14,854 nt of DNA from Lachnospira sp. UBA2821 (GTDB lineage Bacteria; Bacillota; Clostridia; Lachnospirales; Lachnospiraceae). The stretch covers positions 1-14,854 of the forward strand of contig DEGR01000003.1 of assembly GCA_002351535.1 (NCBI GenBank), in the 5' to 3' direction. A program made the translations under genes and the position numbers. How positions within the stretch are numbered: position 1 is the first letter of the stretch; every line of letters starts with the position of its first letter. Below, one piece after another: positions 1 through 7,843 of this stretch. Below the pieces are notes generated by a model. It was not told the DNA's origin. It did not search any database and was given only the letters and a program-made list of their open reading frames with translations.

Positions 1-40
1 AAATTGGTGTGGGAAGTTTTAGTTAATTATTCTTGATATT

Positions 41-544
41 ATGCTTCCGGGAATGGATGGCTTTTCGGTCTGCTCTAAAATAAGAGAAAACTCGAATGCA
101 CATATACTCATAGCAAGTTCAAAGACTGAAAAGGCGGATAAGCTTAAAGGACTTTATACAGGTGCCGACGATTATATAGAAAAACCATATGACATTGATA
201 TACTGCTGGCCAAAATAAAGGGTATTTTCAAACGTAAATATGCAATAAGTGAGATAGTTGAAGATAATTTAAGACTTAATACAGTTAATAATACATTGAC
301 TGTAGATGGTACAACGGTAAATGTTACTGTTAAAGAATTCGAGCTTTTGAAATTGTTGATAGAGAATAAGAATACCACAATGAAAAAAGAATATTTATTT
401 AATACAATATGGGGAAGTGACAGTGACTCAGAACTTCAGACACTTACTGTGCATATTAAGTGGCTCAGACAAAAGATTGAAAAAGACCCTAAGAATCCAA
501 AGCATATAATTACCGTCTGGGGGGTAGGATACAGATTTGAATAA
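41..544 (+). CDS. OmpR-family response regulator, 5' truncated or broken
   Basis: Transcription factor of a two-component system, expected to be phosphorylated by the kinase encoded next and to bind DNA through a winged helix. The readable frame gives the end of a receiver domain (LDIMLPGMDGF, then a conserved lysine in IEKPYD) and a complete Trans_reg_C domain ending in the typical VWGVGYRFE. The receiver homology runs upstream of this ATG: positions 23-40 encode LIILDI, so the phosphoacceptor aspartate (codon 35-37) lies before the ATG, and an in-frame TAG sits at 20-22. A normal family member is about 225 residues; only 167 follow the ATG, so roughly the first 50 are absent. The stop overlaps the kinase start by 8 bases. 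Family assignment is secure. Whether the gene is intact cannot be decided here: a contig edge, a sequence error or a true pseudogene all fit. Confidence 0.85.
   Translation: MLPGMDGFSVCSKIRENSNAHILIASSKTEKADKLKGLYTGADDYIEKPYDIDILLAKIKGIFKRKYAISEIVEDNLRLNTVNNTLTVDGTTVNVTVKEFELLKLLIENKNTTMKKEYLFNTIWGSDSDSELQTLTVHIKWLRQKIEKDPKNPKHIITVWGVGYRFE
519..530 (+). promoter_or_regulatory. Ribosome binding site supporting a TTG start for the kinase
   Basis: A purine-rich GGGGGGTAGGA stretch lies about 7 bases before the TTG at 537. An in-frame TAG at 525-527 excludes any earlier start, and the first membrane helix begins about 8 residues after the TTG, so TTG is the best start choice. Confidence 0.5.
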
Positions 545-1760
545 TTACAGAAGATTTGCATTGACTGCTATTGTGGCTTATCTGGCAGTAATATTAGGAG
601 TAAATATATATTTTATAATCGGACATGCCGGTGATGCAGATGCAATTCATCGTGTTGAAGTGAAGCGTCTTGTGGAGGACATAAAAAGTGACGGTGTTCA
701 AAATATAAATACCGGTAAGTACAAAACTATTATTAAAGTCAGTCTATTTGATGACAGCGATATATGCAACAATGATTATGTTGTGGAGAATGTTAATGGA
801 ACATTATACAGAATAGAATATAGTGATAAAAATCATGATTACAGCATTGCAATAATACTTAACATAGTATTATCCGGAATGCTTATTTTTAATGTGGCAA
901 TATTATTTCATATTAAGAGAAAGATTATTACACCTTTCATGGATATGACAATACTTACTACAGAGCTTGCCAAAGGAAATCTGTCGGTTCCGGTAAAAGA
1001 GGAAGAAAGCCGATATTTCGGTAAATTTTTATGGGGAATCGATATGCTGAGAGAAAAATTAGAGGAAAATAAAGAAAGAGAGCTTGAATATCAGAAGGAG
1101 AAAAAGACACTGATATTGTCACTTTCTCATGATGTAAAGACGCCTTTGTCGGCAATAGAATTATACAACAGGGCATTGTCTAAAGGATTGTATGGTACTG
1201 AAGATAAAAGACAGGAGGCCTATGCCGGAATTGATAAAAATATTAAAGAGATTAAAGATTATGTGCAGGAGATATCGAATGCATCAAGAGAAGATTTTCT
1301 TAATCTTCAGGTGAAAAAAGGCGAATTCTATATGTCGGAAGTAATAGACAGAATTGTTTCATATTATAAGGAAAAGCTAAGTGTAAAGCACATAGAGTTT
1401 ACCGTTACATCATATGAAAATGTGCTTTTGAGCGGTGATGCCGACAGAATAGTGGAAGTGATGCAGAATATTATAGAGAATGCGATTAAATACGGAGATG
1501 GCGAATGCATAGACATAGCATTTTCTGATGAAGAGGATTGCAGGCTTATTCATATCACAAATACAGGTGAAGTGCCGGAAGAAGAGGAAATATTGCATTT
1601 GTCTGATTCATTCTACAGGGGTAAAAACAGTAAAGATATAAAAGGTTCGGGACTTGGGCTGTACATATGTAAAACCCTTATGAAAATGATGGACGGTGAA
1701 ATGTACATACATACAGCCGGAGGAAGATTTGAAGTTGTTATTGTTATCAGGAAGGCATAG
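537..1760 (+). CDS. Membrane sensor histidine kinase
   Basis: Sensor kinase predicted to phosphorylate the response regulator just upstream. 407 residues. A membrane helix at about 8-28, an extracytoplasmic stretch of about 75 residues, a second helix at about 103-124, then a HAMP-like/coiled linker (about 125-190). The HisKA H-box LSHDVKTPLSA has phospho-acceptor His198. The HATPase domain has N-box NIIENAIKYG (311-320) and G2 motif GSGLGLYICK (370-379). The usual G1 aspartate (DxGxG) is replaced by ITNTG (340-344), a variant G1 box. The start is TTG, overlapping the regulator's stop, which implies translational coupling. The real extracellular domain argues against a BceS-type intramembrane sensor, which has almost no loop. 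The permease gene follows after 67 bases. The ligand is unknown. Confidence 0.92.
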   Translation: MNNYRRFALTAIVAYLAVILGVNIYFIIGHAGDADAIHRVEVKRLVEDIKSDGVQNINTGKYKTIIKVSLFDDSDICNNDYVVENVNGTLYRIEYSDKNHDYSIAIILNIVLSGMLIFNVAILFHIKRKIITPFMDMTILTTELAKGNLSVPVKEEESRYFGKFLWGIDMLREKLEENKERELEYQKEKKTLILSLSHDVKTPLSAIELYNRALSKGLYGTEDKRQEAYAGIDKNIKEIKDYVQEISNASREDFLNLQVKKGEFYMSEVIDRIVSYYKEKLSVKHIEFTVTSYENVLLSGDADRIVEVMQNIIENAIKYGDGECIDIAFSDEEDCRLIHITNTGEVPEEEEILHLSDSFYRGKNSKDIKGSGLGLYICKTLMKMMDGEMYIHTAGGRFEVVIVIRKA

Positions 1761-1764
1761 TACA

Positions 1765-1795
1765 TTTAATGTTTGTTTAATAATTTAACATTATA
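1765..1795 (+). promoter_or_regulatory. Inverted repeat/candidate operator over the permease promoter
   Basis: Arms TTTAATGTT (1765-1773) and AACATTATA (1787-1795) match as an inverted repeat at 8 of 9 positions around a 13-base spacer, giving a centre-to-centre distance of 22 bases, about two helical turns. The right arm overlaps a perfect TATAAT (1792-1797). No good -35 box sits at 17 bases, which is what an activator-dependent promoter would look like. It lies between the kinase and the permease, where cognate OmpR-type regulators often act. The repeat is seen; operator function is inferred. Confidence 0.45.
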
Positions 1796-1827
1796 ATGAA
1801 CCTATATTACAGGAAGGAGTTAAATAT

Positions 1828-4212
1828 ATGTTCTTTAGAATGTTAAAAAAAGACTTACAGAAAAAGAAAACTATGAATACCGTTCTGCTGATGTTCATAG
1901 TACTGGCATCGATGTTTCTGGCGAGCGGAATAAATAACGTTGTCACAGTCATGAATGGAACGGATAATTATCTTGATAAAGCCGGTATCGGTGATTTTGT
2001 TATCATAACAATGGGAGGTAAATCCGAAGATGCAGAAGGAAAAGCCGGTACAGTAGAAAAGATACTTAGAAATGAGAAAACAGTTAAAGATTACAGAATT
2101 GAAAATGTAGTATACGGTTCGGAGGGAAATGTAGAAAATATTTCCGGGAAAAAGCTTAAAGCGAAGAACACAACTATTTTTCAATCTTTAAGCGGTTCCA
2201 AAATAAAGTTCTTTGATAAAGATAATAAGAGGATAACGGATATAAGAACAGGGCATGTATATGTATCAGGAGACTTTATAGCGGATAATAAGCTTAATAT
2301 CGGGGATAGGATAAGGCTTGTGCATGAAAGTGTAGAACTTGTTCTGACCATAGATGGAAAAGCAAAGGATGCACTTCTTGGTTCAGACTATATGGGAAAT
2401 ACCAGATTTATATTAAGTGATGGAGATTATAATGCCCTTTTAAGTGATGATAATATAAAGAGTAATTATCGGGGACAAATCTGCTATGTGGATACAGATA
2501 ATGAAAGGGACGTGGCATCGGCAATATCTGCCTGCACCGACATAGCATTTGCTAAGGGAAGGTCAGTAATTAAGATGTGTTATGTTATGGACATGGTAGT
2601 TGCATTTGTTACATTAGTTCTTAGTGTGTGTCTTATAATTGTATCGTTCGTAGTATTGAGATTCTCGATTAATTTTACGGTGCTTGAGGAATACAGGGAA
2701 ATCGGTGTTATGAAAGCCATAGGTATAAGTAATATAAAAATAAGAAGTATGTATGTTGCTAAATATCTGTTTATGGCATTAATTGGTTCAGCATTAGGAT
2801 TTATTCTGAGCATTCCATTTGGAAATATGCTTATAAAGTCGGTATCTGACAATATGGTTCTTAATAATTCATATGGTTACTATATAAATGTCGCCGGAGC
2901 ATTTATTGTTGTATTAATTACGGTACTGTTTTCGTATCTGTGTACCGGAAAGGTTAAAAAGTCTTCACCACTTGATGCGATTCGTTCAGGACAGACAGGT
3001 GAACGATATAATAAGAAAAAAGGGTATAGAATTTCGAAAAGTCACACCGGCACAAGTCTGTATCTTGCAGTAAATGATGTGCTTAGCAGTCCAAAAAGAT
3101 TTATTTCTATAATAGTTACATTCTTTTTATGTACAACTCTTGTGCTTATGGTAGTTAATACGACATCAACGATGAAGAGTGACAGACTTATTAAAACATT
3201 TGGTTCTAAAAGCGATTTGTATATTACAGATGTTAGGAAAAGTATGGAGTATATGTCAGACTATGACAGGAACGGAATAGAAAATGATTTGCATAAAAAA
3301 GAGTCAGAACTTGCCGGAGCAGGTATGCCATCACATATGTGCACAGAGATTCAGTTTACATATCCGGTAACATTTGAAGGGAAGAATTATAATCTGAGTT
3401 TTCAACAGGGGTTGGGAACGAAGGCTTCTGATTATGAATATATAGAGGGAACTGCACCACAGGCAGAAGATGAGATTGCAATAACTACGGCCATATCAGA
3501 ACTTATCGGTGCAAAGATTGGAGATACACTTGTGGTTCATCTTAAAGACGGGGATAAAAAGTGTATTGTAACGGCATATTATGATACTATGAACCAGCTT
3601 GGAGAGGTAATAAGATTCCATGAAAATGCGGATACAGATATGGAGCACTGTTCATCAGTTCTTGCACTGCAGATAAACTTTAAAGATAATCCGACGGAGA
3701 AAGACATAGAAAAAAGAAAGGAAAAAGTAAAACAGATATTTAATAATGACCGTATTATGAATGCGGCTGAATACTGTGCTGATACTATTGGAGTTGTAGA
3801 TACGATGGAGAGCGTCCAATATCTTCTGCTTGGGATAACATTTGTTGTAGTTATGCTCGTAACAATTCTTATGGAGAGAACGTTTATCGCCGGGGAAATA
3901 TCTCAGATTGCGATACTTAAAGCAATCGGTTTTACAGATGGTGCGGTAATTAAATGGCACATGTACAGATTCGGGATAGCATCGATGGTGGCTGTTATAC
4001 TTGCAGGAATAATGTCAATTCCTATGACTAAATTATGCATAACACCTATATTTGGAATGATGGGTGCAACACATTTTAAATATAAAGTGGACTTAGTAAA
4101 GGTCTTTATAGCATATCCGGGAGCAATATTCACAGCAACATTGATATTTGCGTTTATTACAGCATTATATACCCGGAAGATTAAGTCAAGTGATACATCA
4201 AATATAGAGTAA
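1828..4212 (+). CDS. FtsX-like ABC transporter permease (duplicated, 8 TM)
   Basis: Membrane component of a MacB/LolC-type ABC exporter. 794 residues with two FtsX halves. TM1 at about 17-37 is followed by a large extracytoplasmic region (about 40-250). Three helices follow at about 253-280, 313-340 and 354-373. The second half has TM5 at about 425-447, a second ectodomain (about 448-660), and helices at about 664-686, 715-735 and 760-785. Each half carries the conserved cytoplasmic loop that contacts the ATPase: EIGVMKAIGIS (about 291-301) and QIAILKAIGFT (about 693). An excellent AGGAAGGAG site precedes the ATG by 8 bases. The ATPase gene begins 32 bases after the stop. The family typically uses ATP to pull on substrates at the outer membrane face, as in antimicrobial-peptide resistance or lipoprotein/lipid handling. 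The substrate cannot be read from the sequence. A BceB permease would have 10 helices and one ectodomain, so this is a different subtype. Confidence 0.93.
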   Translation: MFFRMLKKDLQKKKTMNTVLLMFIVLASMFLASGINNVVTVMNGTDNYLDKAGIGDFVIITMGGKSEDAEGKAGTVEKILRNEKTVKDYRIENVVYGSEGNVENISGKKLKAKNTTIFQSLSGSKIKFFDKDNKRITDIRTGHVYVSGDFIADNKLNIGDRIRLVHESVELVLTIDGKAKDALLGSDYMGNTRFILSDGDYNALLSDDNIKSNYRGQICYVDTDNERDVASAISACTDIAFAKGRSVIKMCYVMDMVVAFVTLVLSVCLIIVSFVVLRFSINFTVLEEYREIGVMKAIGISNIKIRSMYVAKYLFMALIGSALGFILSIPFGNMLIKSVSDNMVLNNSYGYYINVAGAFIVVLITVLFSYLCTGKVKKSSPLDAIRSGQTGERYNKKKGYRISKSHTGTSLYLAVNDVLSSPKRFISIIVTFFLCTTLVLMVVNTTSTMKSDRLIKTFGSKSDLYITDVRKSMEYMSDYDRNGIENDLHKKESELAGAGMPSHMCTEIQFTYPVTFEGKNYNLSFQQGLGTKASDYEYIEGTAPQAEDEIAITTAISELIGAKIGDTLVVHLKDGDKKCIVTAYYDTMNQLGEVIRFHENADTDMEHCSSVLALQINFKDNPTEKDIEKRKEKVKQIFNNDRIMNAAEYCADTIGVVDTMESVQYLLLGITFVVVMLVTILMERTFIAGEISQIAILKAIGFTDGAVIKWHMYRFGIASMVAVILAGIMSIPMTKLCITPIFGMMGATHFKYKVDLVKVFIAYPGAIFTATLIFAFITALYTRKIKSSDTSNIE

Positions 4213-4233
4213 CAGTTATTGGTAGCAAAGAAT

Positions 4234-4238
4234 GGAGA
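4234..4238 (+). promoter_or_regulatory. Ribosome binding site that selects the second ATG of the ATPase gene
   Basis: GGAGA at 4234-4238 touches the first in-frame ATG (4239), leaving no room for initiation, but sits 6 bases before the second ATG at 4245. The second ATG is therefore preferred and gives the N-terminus MAAVLEVKD. Confidence 0.65.
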
Positions 4239-4244
4239 ATGATT

Positions 4245-5009
4245 ATGGCAGCAGTATTAGAAGTTAAGGATATATGTAAAACATATGTGTTAAATAAAAG
4301 ACAGAATAATGTATTAAGAAATGTTAATTTTAATGTGGATGAAGGAGAAATGATTGCGATAATGGGACCGTCAGGTTCTGGAAAATCGACACTTTTGTAT
4401 TCAATATCCGGGATGGATAGTGCAACAAGTGGTCAGGTGATGTTTGACGGACAGGATATAACAAAAATGAGCAATAGAGAGCTTGCATTATTAAGGTTAG
4501 ACGGAATGGGTTTCATATTTCAACAGATGTATATGATGAAAAATCTTACAATTCTTGACAATATAGTTCTTCCTGCAATGCAGAGTAAGAAAAATAAGCT
4601 TGCAAAGAAAGATAAGATAAAGTGTGGTGAATCACTTATGCGTAAGCTTGGAATAATTGATATAGCGGATAATGATATAAATGAAGTATCGGGAGGACAG
4701 CTTCAGAGGGCATGCATATGCAGGAGTATGATAAACAATCCTAAAGTGCTTTTCGCAGATGAACCTACAGGGGCACTTAACAGAAATTCTTCTAATGAAG
4801 TGATGGATGAACTTGTAAAGCTTAATAAAGAAGGCACAACGATTATTATGGTGACACATGATGCGAAGGTTGTAGCCAGATGCTCAAGAGTGCTTTACAT
4901 AGTGGATGGAAATATCAAAGGAGAATACAAAAGTCCTTCTGATGAAAAAATAAGTGAAAAAGAAAGGGACAGGAGGTTAAATGACTGGCTTATGGAACTT
5001 GGCTGGTAA
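4245..5009 (+). CDS. ABC transporter ATP-binding protein (MacB/LolD family)
   Basis: ATPase that powers the FtsX permease encoded directly upstream; acts on the inner membrane face as a dimer. 254 residues from the chosen start at 4245, the typical length for this family. All motifs are intact: Walker A GPSGSGKST (41-49), Q-loop FIFQQ with Gln93, signature VSGGQ (148-152), Walker B VLFADEP with Asp172 and Glu173, D-loop GALN, and the H-loop histidine in VTHD (His205). An alternative start six bases earlier (4239) would add two residues but has its ribosome site directly abutting it. The permease-ATPase pair follows a two-component system, so its expression is probably tuned by that system. 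No convincing terminator follows. Confidence 0.95.
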   Translation: MAAVLEVKDICKTYVLNKRQNNVLRNVNFNVDEGEMIAIMGPSGSGKSTLLYSISGMDSATSGQVMFDGQDITKMSNRELALLRLDGMGFIFQQMYMMKNLTILDNIVLPAMQSKKNKLAKKDKIKCGESLMRKLGIIDIADNDINEVSGGQLQRACICRSMINNPKVLFADEPTGALNRNSSNEVMDELVKLNKEGTTIIMVTHDAKVVARCSRVLYIVDGNIKGEYKSPSDEKISEKERDRRLNDWLMELGW

Positions 5010-5039
5010 TATTAATACATGGTGTATACATATTTTTGA

Positions 5040-5068
5040 TTGCAGATTATATAGAAAATTCGTATAAT
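5040..5068 (+). promoter_or_regulatory. Promoter for the AAA-ATPase-like gene
   Basis: TTGCAG (5040-5045), a 17-base spacer, and a perfect TATAAT (5063-5068) form a strong housekeeping-type promoter match about 43 bases before the ATG at 5111. It indicates that this gene is transcribed independently of the transporter upstream. Confidence 0.6.
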
Positions 5069-5110
5069 AGATGGGAATGAAAGAGAAAGAATGGGAAAGC
5101 AGGTGAGTTT

Positions 5111-6796
5111 ATGAGAAAAGCAATAAGCATTGGAATACAGGGGTTTTCTAATCTTATGGAACAAAATTGTTTCTTTATAGATAAGACATATTTCATTAAG
5201 AGATGGTGGGAGAGAAAGGATGTTGTGACATTAATTACACGTCCGCGTCGTTTTGGTAAGACTTTAAATATGAGTATGGTAGAATGCTTTTTTTCAAATA
5301 AATATGCCGGACGGGCTGACCTGTTCGAAGGACTTTCTATTTGGAAAGAAGAAGACTATCGAAAAATTCAGGGAACATATCCGGTGATTTTCCTGAGTTT
5401 TGCTGCTGTGAAGGCACAGAATCCGGAGGAAGCAAAGGCACAGATTAAACAGGAAATTGCAAATATATATGAAGAAAACAGATATCTTTTAGAGAAAGAT
5501 ATATTGAGCGATAATGAGCGTGACATATATAACAGTACAACAGTTAAGATGGATGATGTGACGGCACAAAATGCTTTAAAAAAAATGTCGGCCTGGATGG
5601 AGCGTTACTATGGTAAGAAGGTTATTATTCTTTTAGATGAATATGATACTCCGATGCAGGAGGCATATGTACATGGATACTGGGATGAATTCACATCATT
5701 TGTCCGCAGCCTTTTCAATGCGGCATTTAAGACAAATCCTTATCTGGAACGTGCTATAATGACAGGGATTACAAGAGTTTCAAAGGAATCAATCTTTTCG
5801 GATTTGAATAATCTGCGGGTAGTGACAACTACGTCTGAATTATATGCGGATTGTTTTGGATTTACGGAGACAGAAGTATTTTCGGCATTGGATGAGTATG
5901 GCCTTGGAGACAGGAAAGACGAAGTTAAAAAATGGTATGATGGTTTTACATTTGGAGAACATAGAGACATTTATAATCCATGGTCAATTACTAATTATCT
6001 GGATGAAGGTAAATTATATCCATATTGGGCATCTACAAGTTCTAATGGACTTGTGAGCAGAATGCTTCGTACTGCATCTGCGGATGTAAAGGAGAAAATG
6101 GAGGATTTGTTAAGTAAGCATGAAATAGTAGTGAGTTTCGATGAGCAGATTGTGTATAATCAGTTAGATTATAATGAAAATGCAATATGGAGTCTTTTAC
6201 TTACATGTGGATATTTGAAGGCAGAACAGGTAGAATATAAAGGAAGACTACGCAAACCATGGTATCATCTTGCGATTACTAATCAGGAAACAGAAAGTAT
6301 GTTTGAGTCGATGTTTGCAGAATGGTTTGAATATGCTGATGCGAACTATAATGATTTTGTAAAAGCTATGTTAAAAGGCAGCTTAAAGGAAATGAATATC
6401 TATATGAATGATGTGGCACTTGCCACGTTCAGTACATTTGATACAGGAAGAAAGCCATCAGAAAAAAGTCAGCCCGAGAGATTCTATCATGGATTTGTGC
6501 TGGGACTTTTAGTGGAATTGCGTGAACGGTATGAAGTGCGTTCCAATAGGGAAAGCGGATATGGACGATATGATATAATGATGATACCGCTGCATGAGAA
6601 TGATAATGCTATTATCATTGAATTTAAAGTGCATGAACCTGATGAAGAAAAATCACTTCAGGACACGGTGAATTCTGCACTAAATCAGATTACAATGAAG
6701 AAATATGACGAGGAATTGCTGGCAAAGGGAATTCCGGCAGATAGAATACGTCATTATGGATTTGCTTTTGAAGGAAAAAAGGTCTTAATTGGATAA
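5111..6796 (+). CDS. AAA-ATPase-like protein with C-terminal PD-(D/E)XK nuclease-like domain
   Basis: 561 residues, the usual length for the Pfam AAA-ATPase_like plus PDDEXK_9 (DUF1703) family. The N-terminus has the family's FSNL...FIDKTYFI opening (about 12-29), then the P-loop variant TRPRRFGKT (Lys50, Thr51). Walker B is VIILLDEYDTP with Asp176 and Glu177. The C-terminal domain shows a plausible PD-(D/E)XK core: Asp488 in GRYDIMM, then IIIEFKV with Glu504 and Lys506, and a downstream AL-N-QI...Y motif (about 523-532). It is predicted cytoplasmic, with no signal or membrane segment. The family is often present in several copies in gut Clostridia and Bacteroidetes and its biological role is not settled; a nuclease, mobile-element or defence role is only a guess. 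A weak AGGTGAG site precedes the ATG, and the gene has its own promoter. The hydrolase gene begins 9 bases after the stop. Confidence 0.92.
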   Translation: MRKAISIGIQGFSNLMEQNCFFIDKTYFIKRWWERKDVVTLITRPRRFGKTLNMSMVECFFSNKYAGRADLFEGLSIWKEEDYRKIQGTYPVIFLSFAAVKAQNPEEAKAQIKQEIANIYEENRYLLEKDILSDNERDIYNSTTVKMDDVTAQNALKKMSAWMERYYGKKVIILLDEYDTPMQEAYVHGYWDEFTSFVRSLFNAAFKTNPYLERAIMTGITRVSKESIFSDLNNLRVVTTTSELYADCFGFTETEVFSALDEYGLGDRKDEVKKWYDGFTFGEHRDIYNPWSITNYLDEGKLYPYWASTSSNGLVSRMLRTASADVKEKMEDLLSKHEIVVSFDEQIVYNQLDYNENAIWSLLLTCGYLKAEQVEYKGRLRKPWYHLAITNQETESMFESMFAEWFEYADANYNDFVKAMLKGSLKEMNIYMNDVALATFSTFDTGRKPSEKSQPERFYHGFVLGLLVELRERYEVRSNRESGYGRYDIMMIPLHENDNAIIIEFKVHEPDEEKSLQDTVNSALNQITMKKYDEELLAKGIPADRIRHYGFAFEGKKVLIG

Positions 6797-6805
6797 AGGA
6801 GATTT

Positions 6806-7696
6806 ATGAAGAATATACTAACGAAACAGTTTTATAAGCAGAGAAGTGATTTTGAAAAATCATGTATTACCAGAGATAAGAAGTTAACATTTCCGGAAGG
6901 TGTGACATTAACGCAGAATGTTGCATATGCTTCTGATAATGACAAAGCACACAGGCTTGACATATACCGGCCGGAGGATAAGGAAGGCCAGACCTTACCG
7001 GTAATAATTAATGTCCACGGTGGAGGACTTCTGTTAGGCAATAAGGAGTTTAACAGATATTTTTGTGCTCTTATGTGTAAAAGGGGATTTGTCGTATACA
7101 GCATAGAATATCATCTTGTTCCCGACTGCAACATATTTGACCAGTTGAGGGATGTATTTATGGCAATGGATTACATAAAGGGAAGAGCAGCATCTGATGA
7201 TGGAGATTTGTCACATGTATATATGGTCGGTGACAGCGGTGGAGCATGTCTTATTACATATGCCAATGCAATACAGAATAATAAAAAGATTGCAAAAGCA
7301 GCAAAGGTAAAACCATCAGATTTGCACATAAATGCATTGGGGCTTATAAGCGGTATGTTCTATACGGACAGATTTGATAAGATAGGATTATTTCTTCCGA
7401 AGTTCTTATATGGTGATAATTATAAAAAGACGGCTTTTGCGAAATATGTTAATCCTGAGAATCCCGAACTTGTATCTTCACTTGCACCGGCATGGCTTGT
7501 GAGCAGTCATAATGACAATCTTAGGAAATATACAACAGATTTTTATAAAGCACTTAGTAAAACAGGCAAAAAACATAGGCTTAAGATGTTCGGAAAGAAT
7601 AAACAGCTTACACATGCATTCAGTGTATTTGAACCATTTCTGCCTGAAAGTATAAAGGTTATAGATATGCTTTCAGAATATCTGAAAAAATATTAA
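6806..7696 (+). CDS. Alpha/beta hydrolase (hormone-sensitive-lipase-like esterase family)
   Basis: 296-residue soluble enzyme of the alpha/beta-hydrolase_3 type, which cleaves carboxyl esters. The oxyanion-hole motif HGGG is at 71-74, preceded by the strand PVIINV. The nucleophile elbow is GDSGG (142-146) with Ser144. The acid is probably Asp237 in SSHNDNL, and the base His270 in LTHAF. There is no signal peptide, so a cytoplasmic location is expected. AAAGGAGA at 6795-6802 overlaps the stop of the AAA-ATPase-like gene and sits 3 bases from the ATG, so the two genes are probably cotranscribed and coupled. Their functional relationship is unclear; the pairing may be accidental. The substrate is unknown. 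No terminator is evident after it. Confidence 0.9.
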   Translation: MKNILTKQFYKQRSDFEKSCITRDKKLTFPEGVTLTQNVAYASDNDKAHRLDIYRPEDKEGQTLPVIINVHGGGLLLGNKEFNRYFCALMCKRGFVVYSIEYHLVPDCNIFDQLRDVFMAMDYIKGRAASDDGDLSHVYMVGDSGGACLITYANAIQNNKKIAKAAKVKPSDLHINALGLISGMFYTDRFDKIGLFLPKFLYGDNYKKTAFAKYVNPENPELVSSLAPAWLVSSHNDNLRKYTTDFYKALSKTGKKHRLKMFGKNKQLTHAFSVFEPFLPESIKVIDMLSEYLKKY

Positions 7697-7758
7697 CAAT
7701 GGCTATGAATGAGATATAAATTGTAAATGCAGCGAAAGTGTGATATTATCATATGTAA

Positions 7759-7787
7759 TTGAGAACAATATATATTTGATATGTATA
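7759..7787 (+). promoter_or_regulatory. Possible trpB2 promoter
   Basis: TTGAGA (7759-7764), 17 bases, then TGTATA (7782-7787). The 147-base gap is very AT-rich with many near matches, so this is only a candidate. No leader peptide, T-box or TRAP-like repeat is visible in the gap. Confidence 0.28.
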
Positions 7788-7825
7788 TTTAATATATATC
7801 TGATATGTTTCAAAAATATAATTCT

Positions 7826-7833
7826 AAGGAGAG
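7826..7833 (+). promoter_or_regulatory. Ribosome binding site fixing the trpB2 start
   Basis: AAGGAGAG lies 10 bases before the ATG at 7844. The earlier in-frame ATG at 7805 has no such site and would add residues that do not resemble the family N-terminus. Confidence 0.7.
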
Positions 7834-7843
7834 ATTTGAAATC

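Noticed and set aside
5015..5037. Possible terminator after the ABC ATPase gene
   Set aside because: The stem ATACA/TGTAT is only five A/T-dominated pairs and the T run begins several bases away.
5091..5114. Seven-codon open frame (MGKQVSL) overlapping the AAA-ATPase-like start
   Set aside because: It could be a coupling mini-ORF, but such short frames are common by chance and nothing else supports it.
7805..7843. Earlier in-frame ATG for trpB2
   Set aside because: No ribosome site precedes it, and the strong AAGGAGAG favours 7844.
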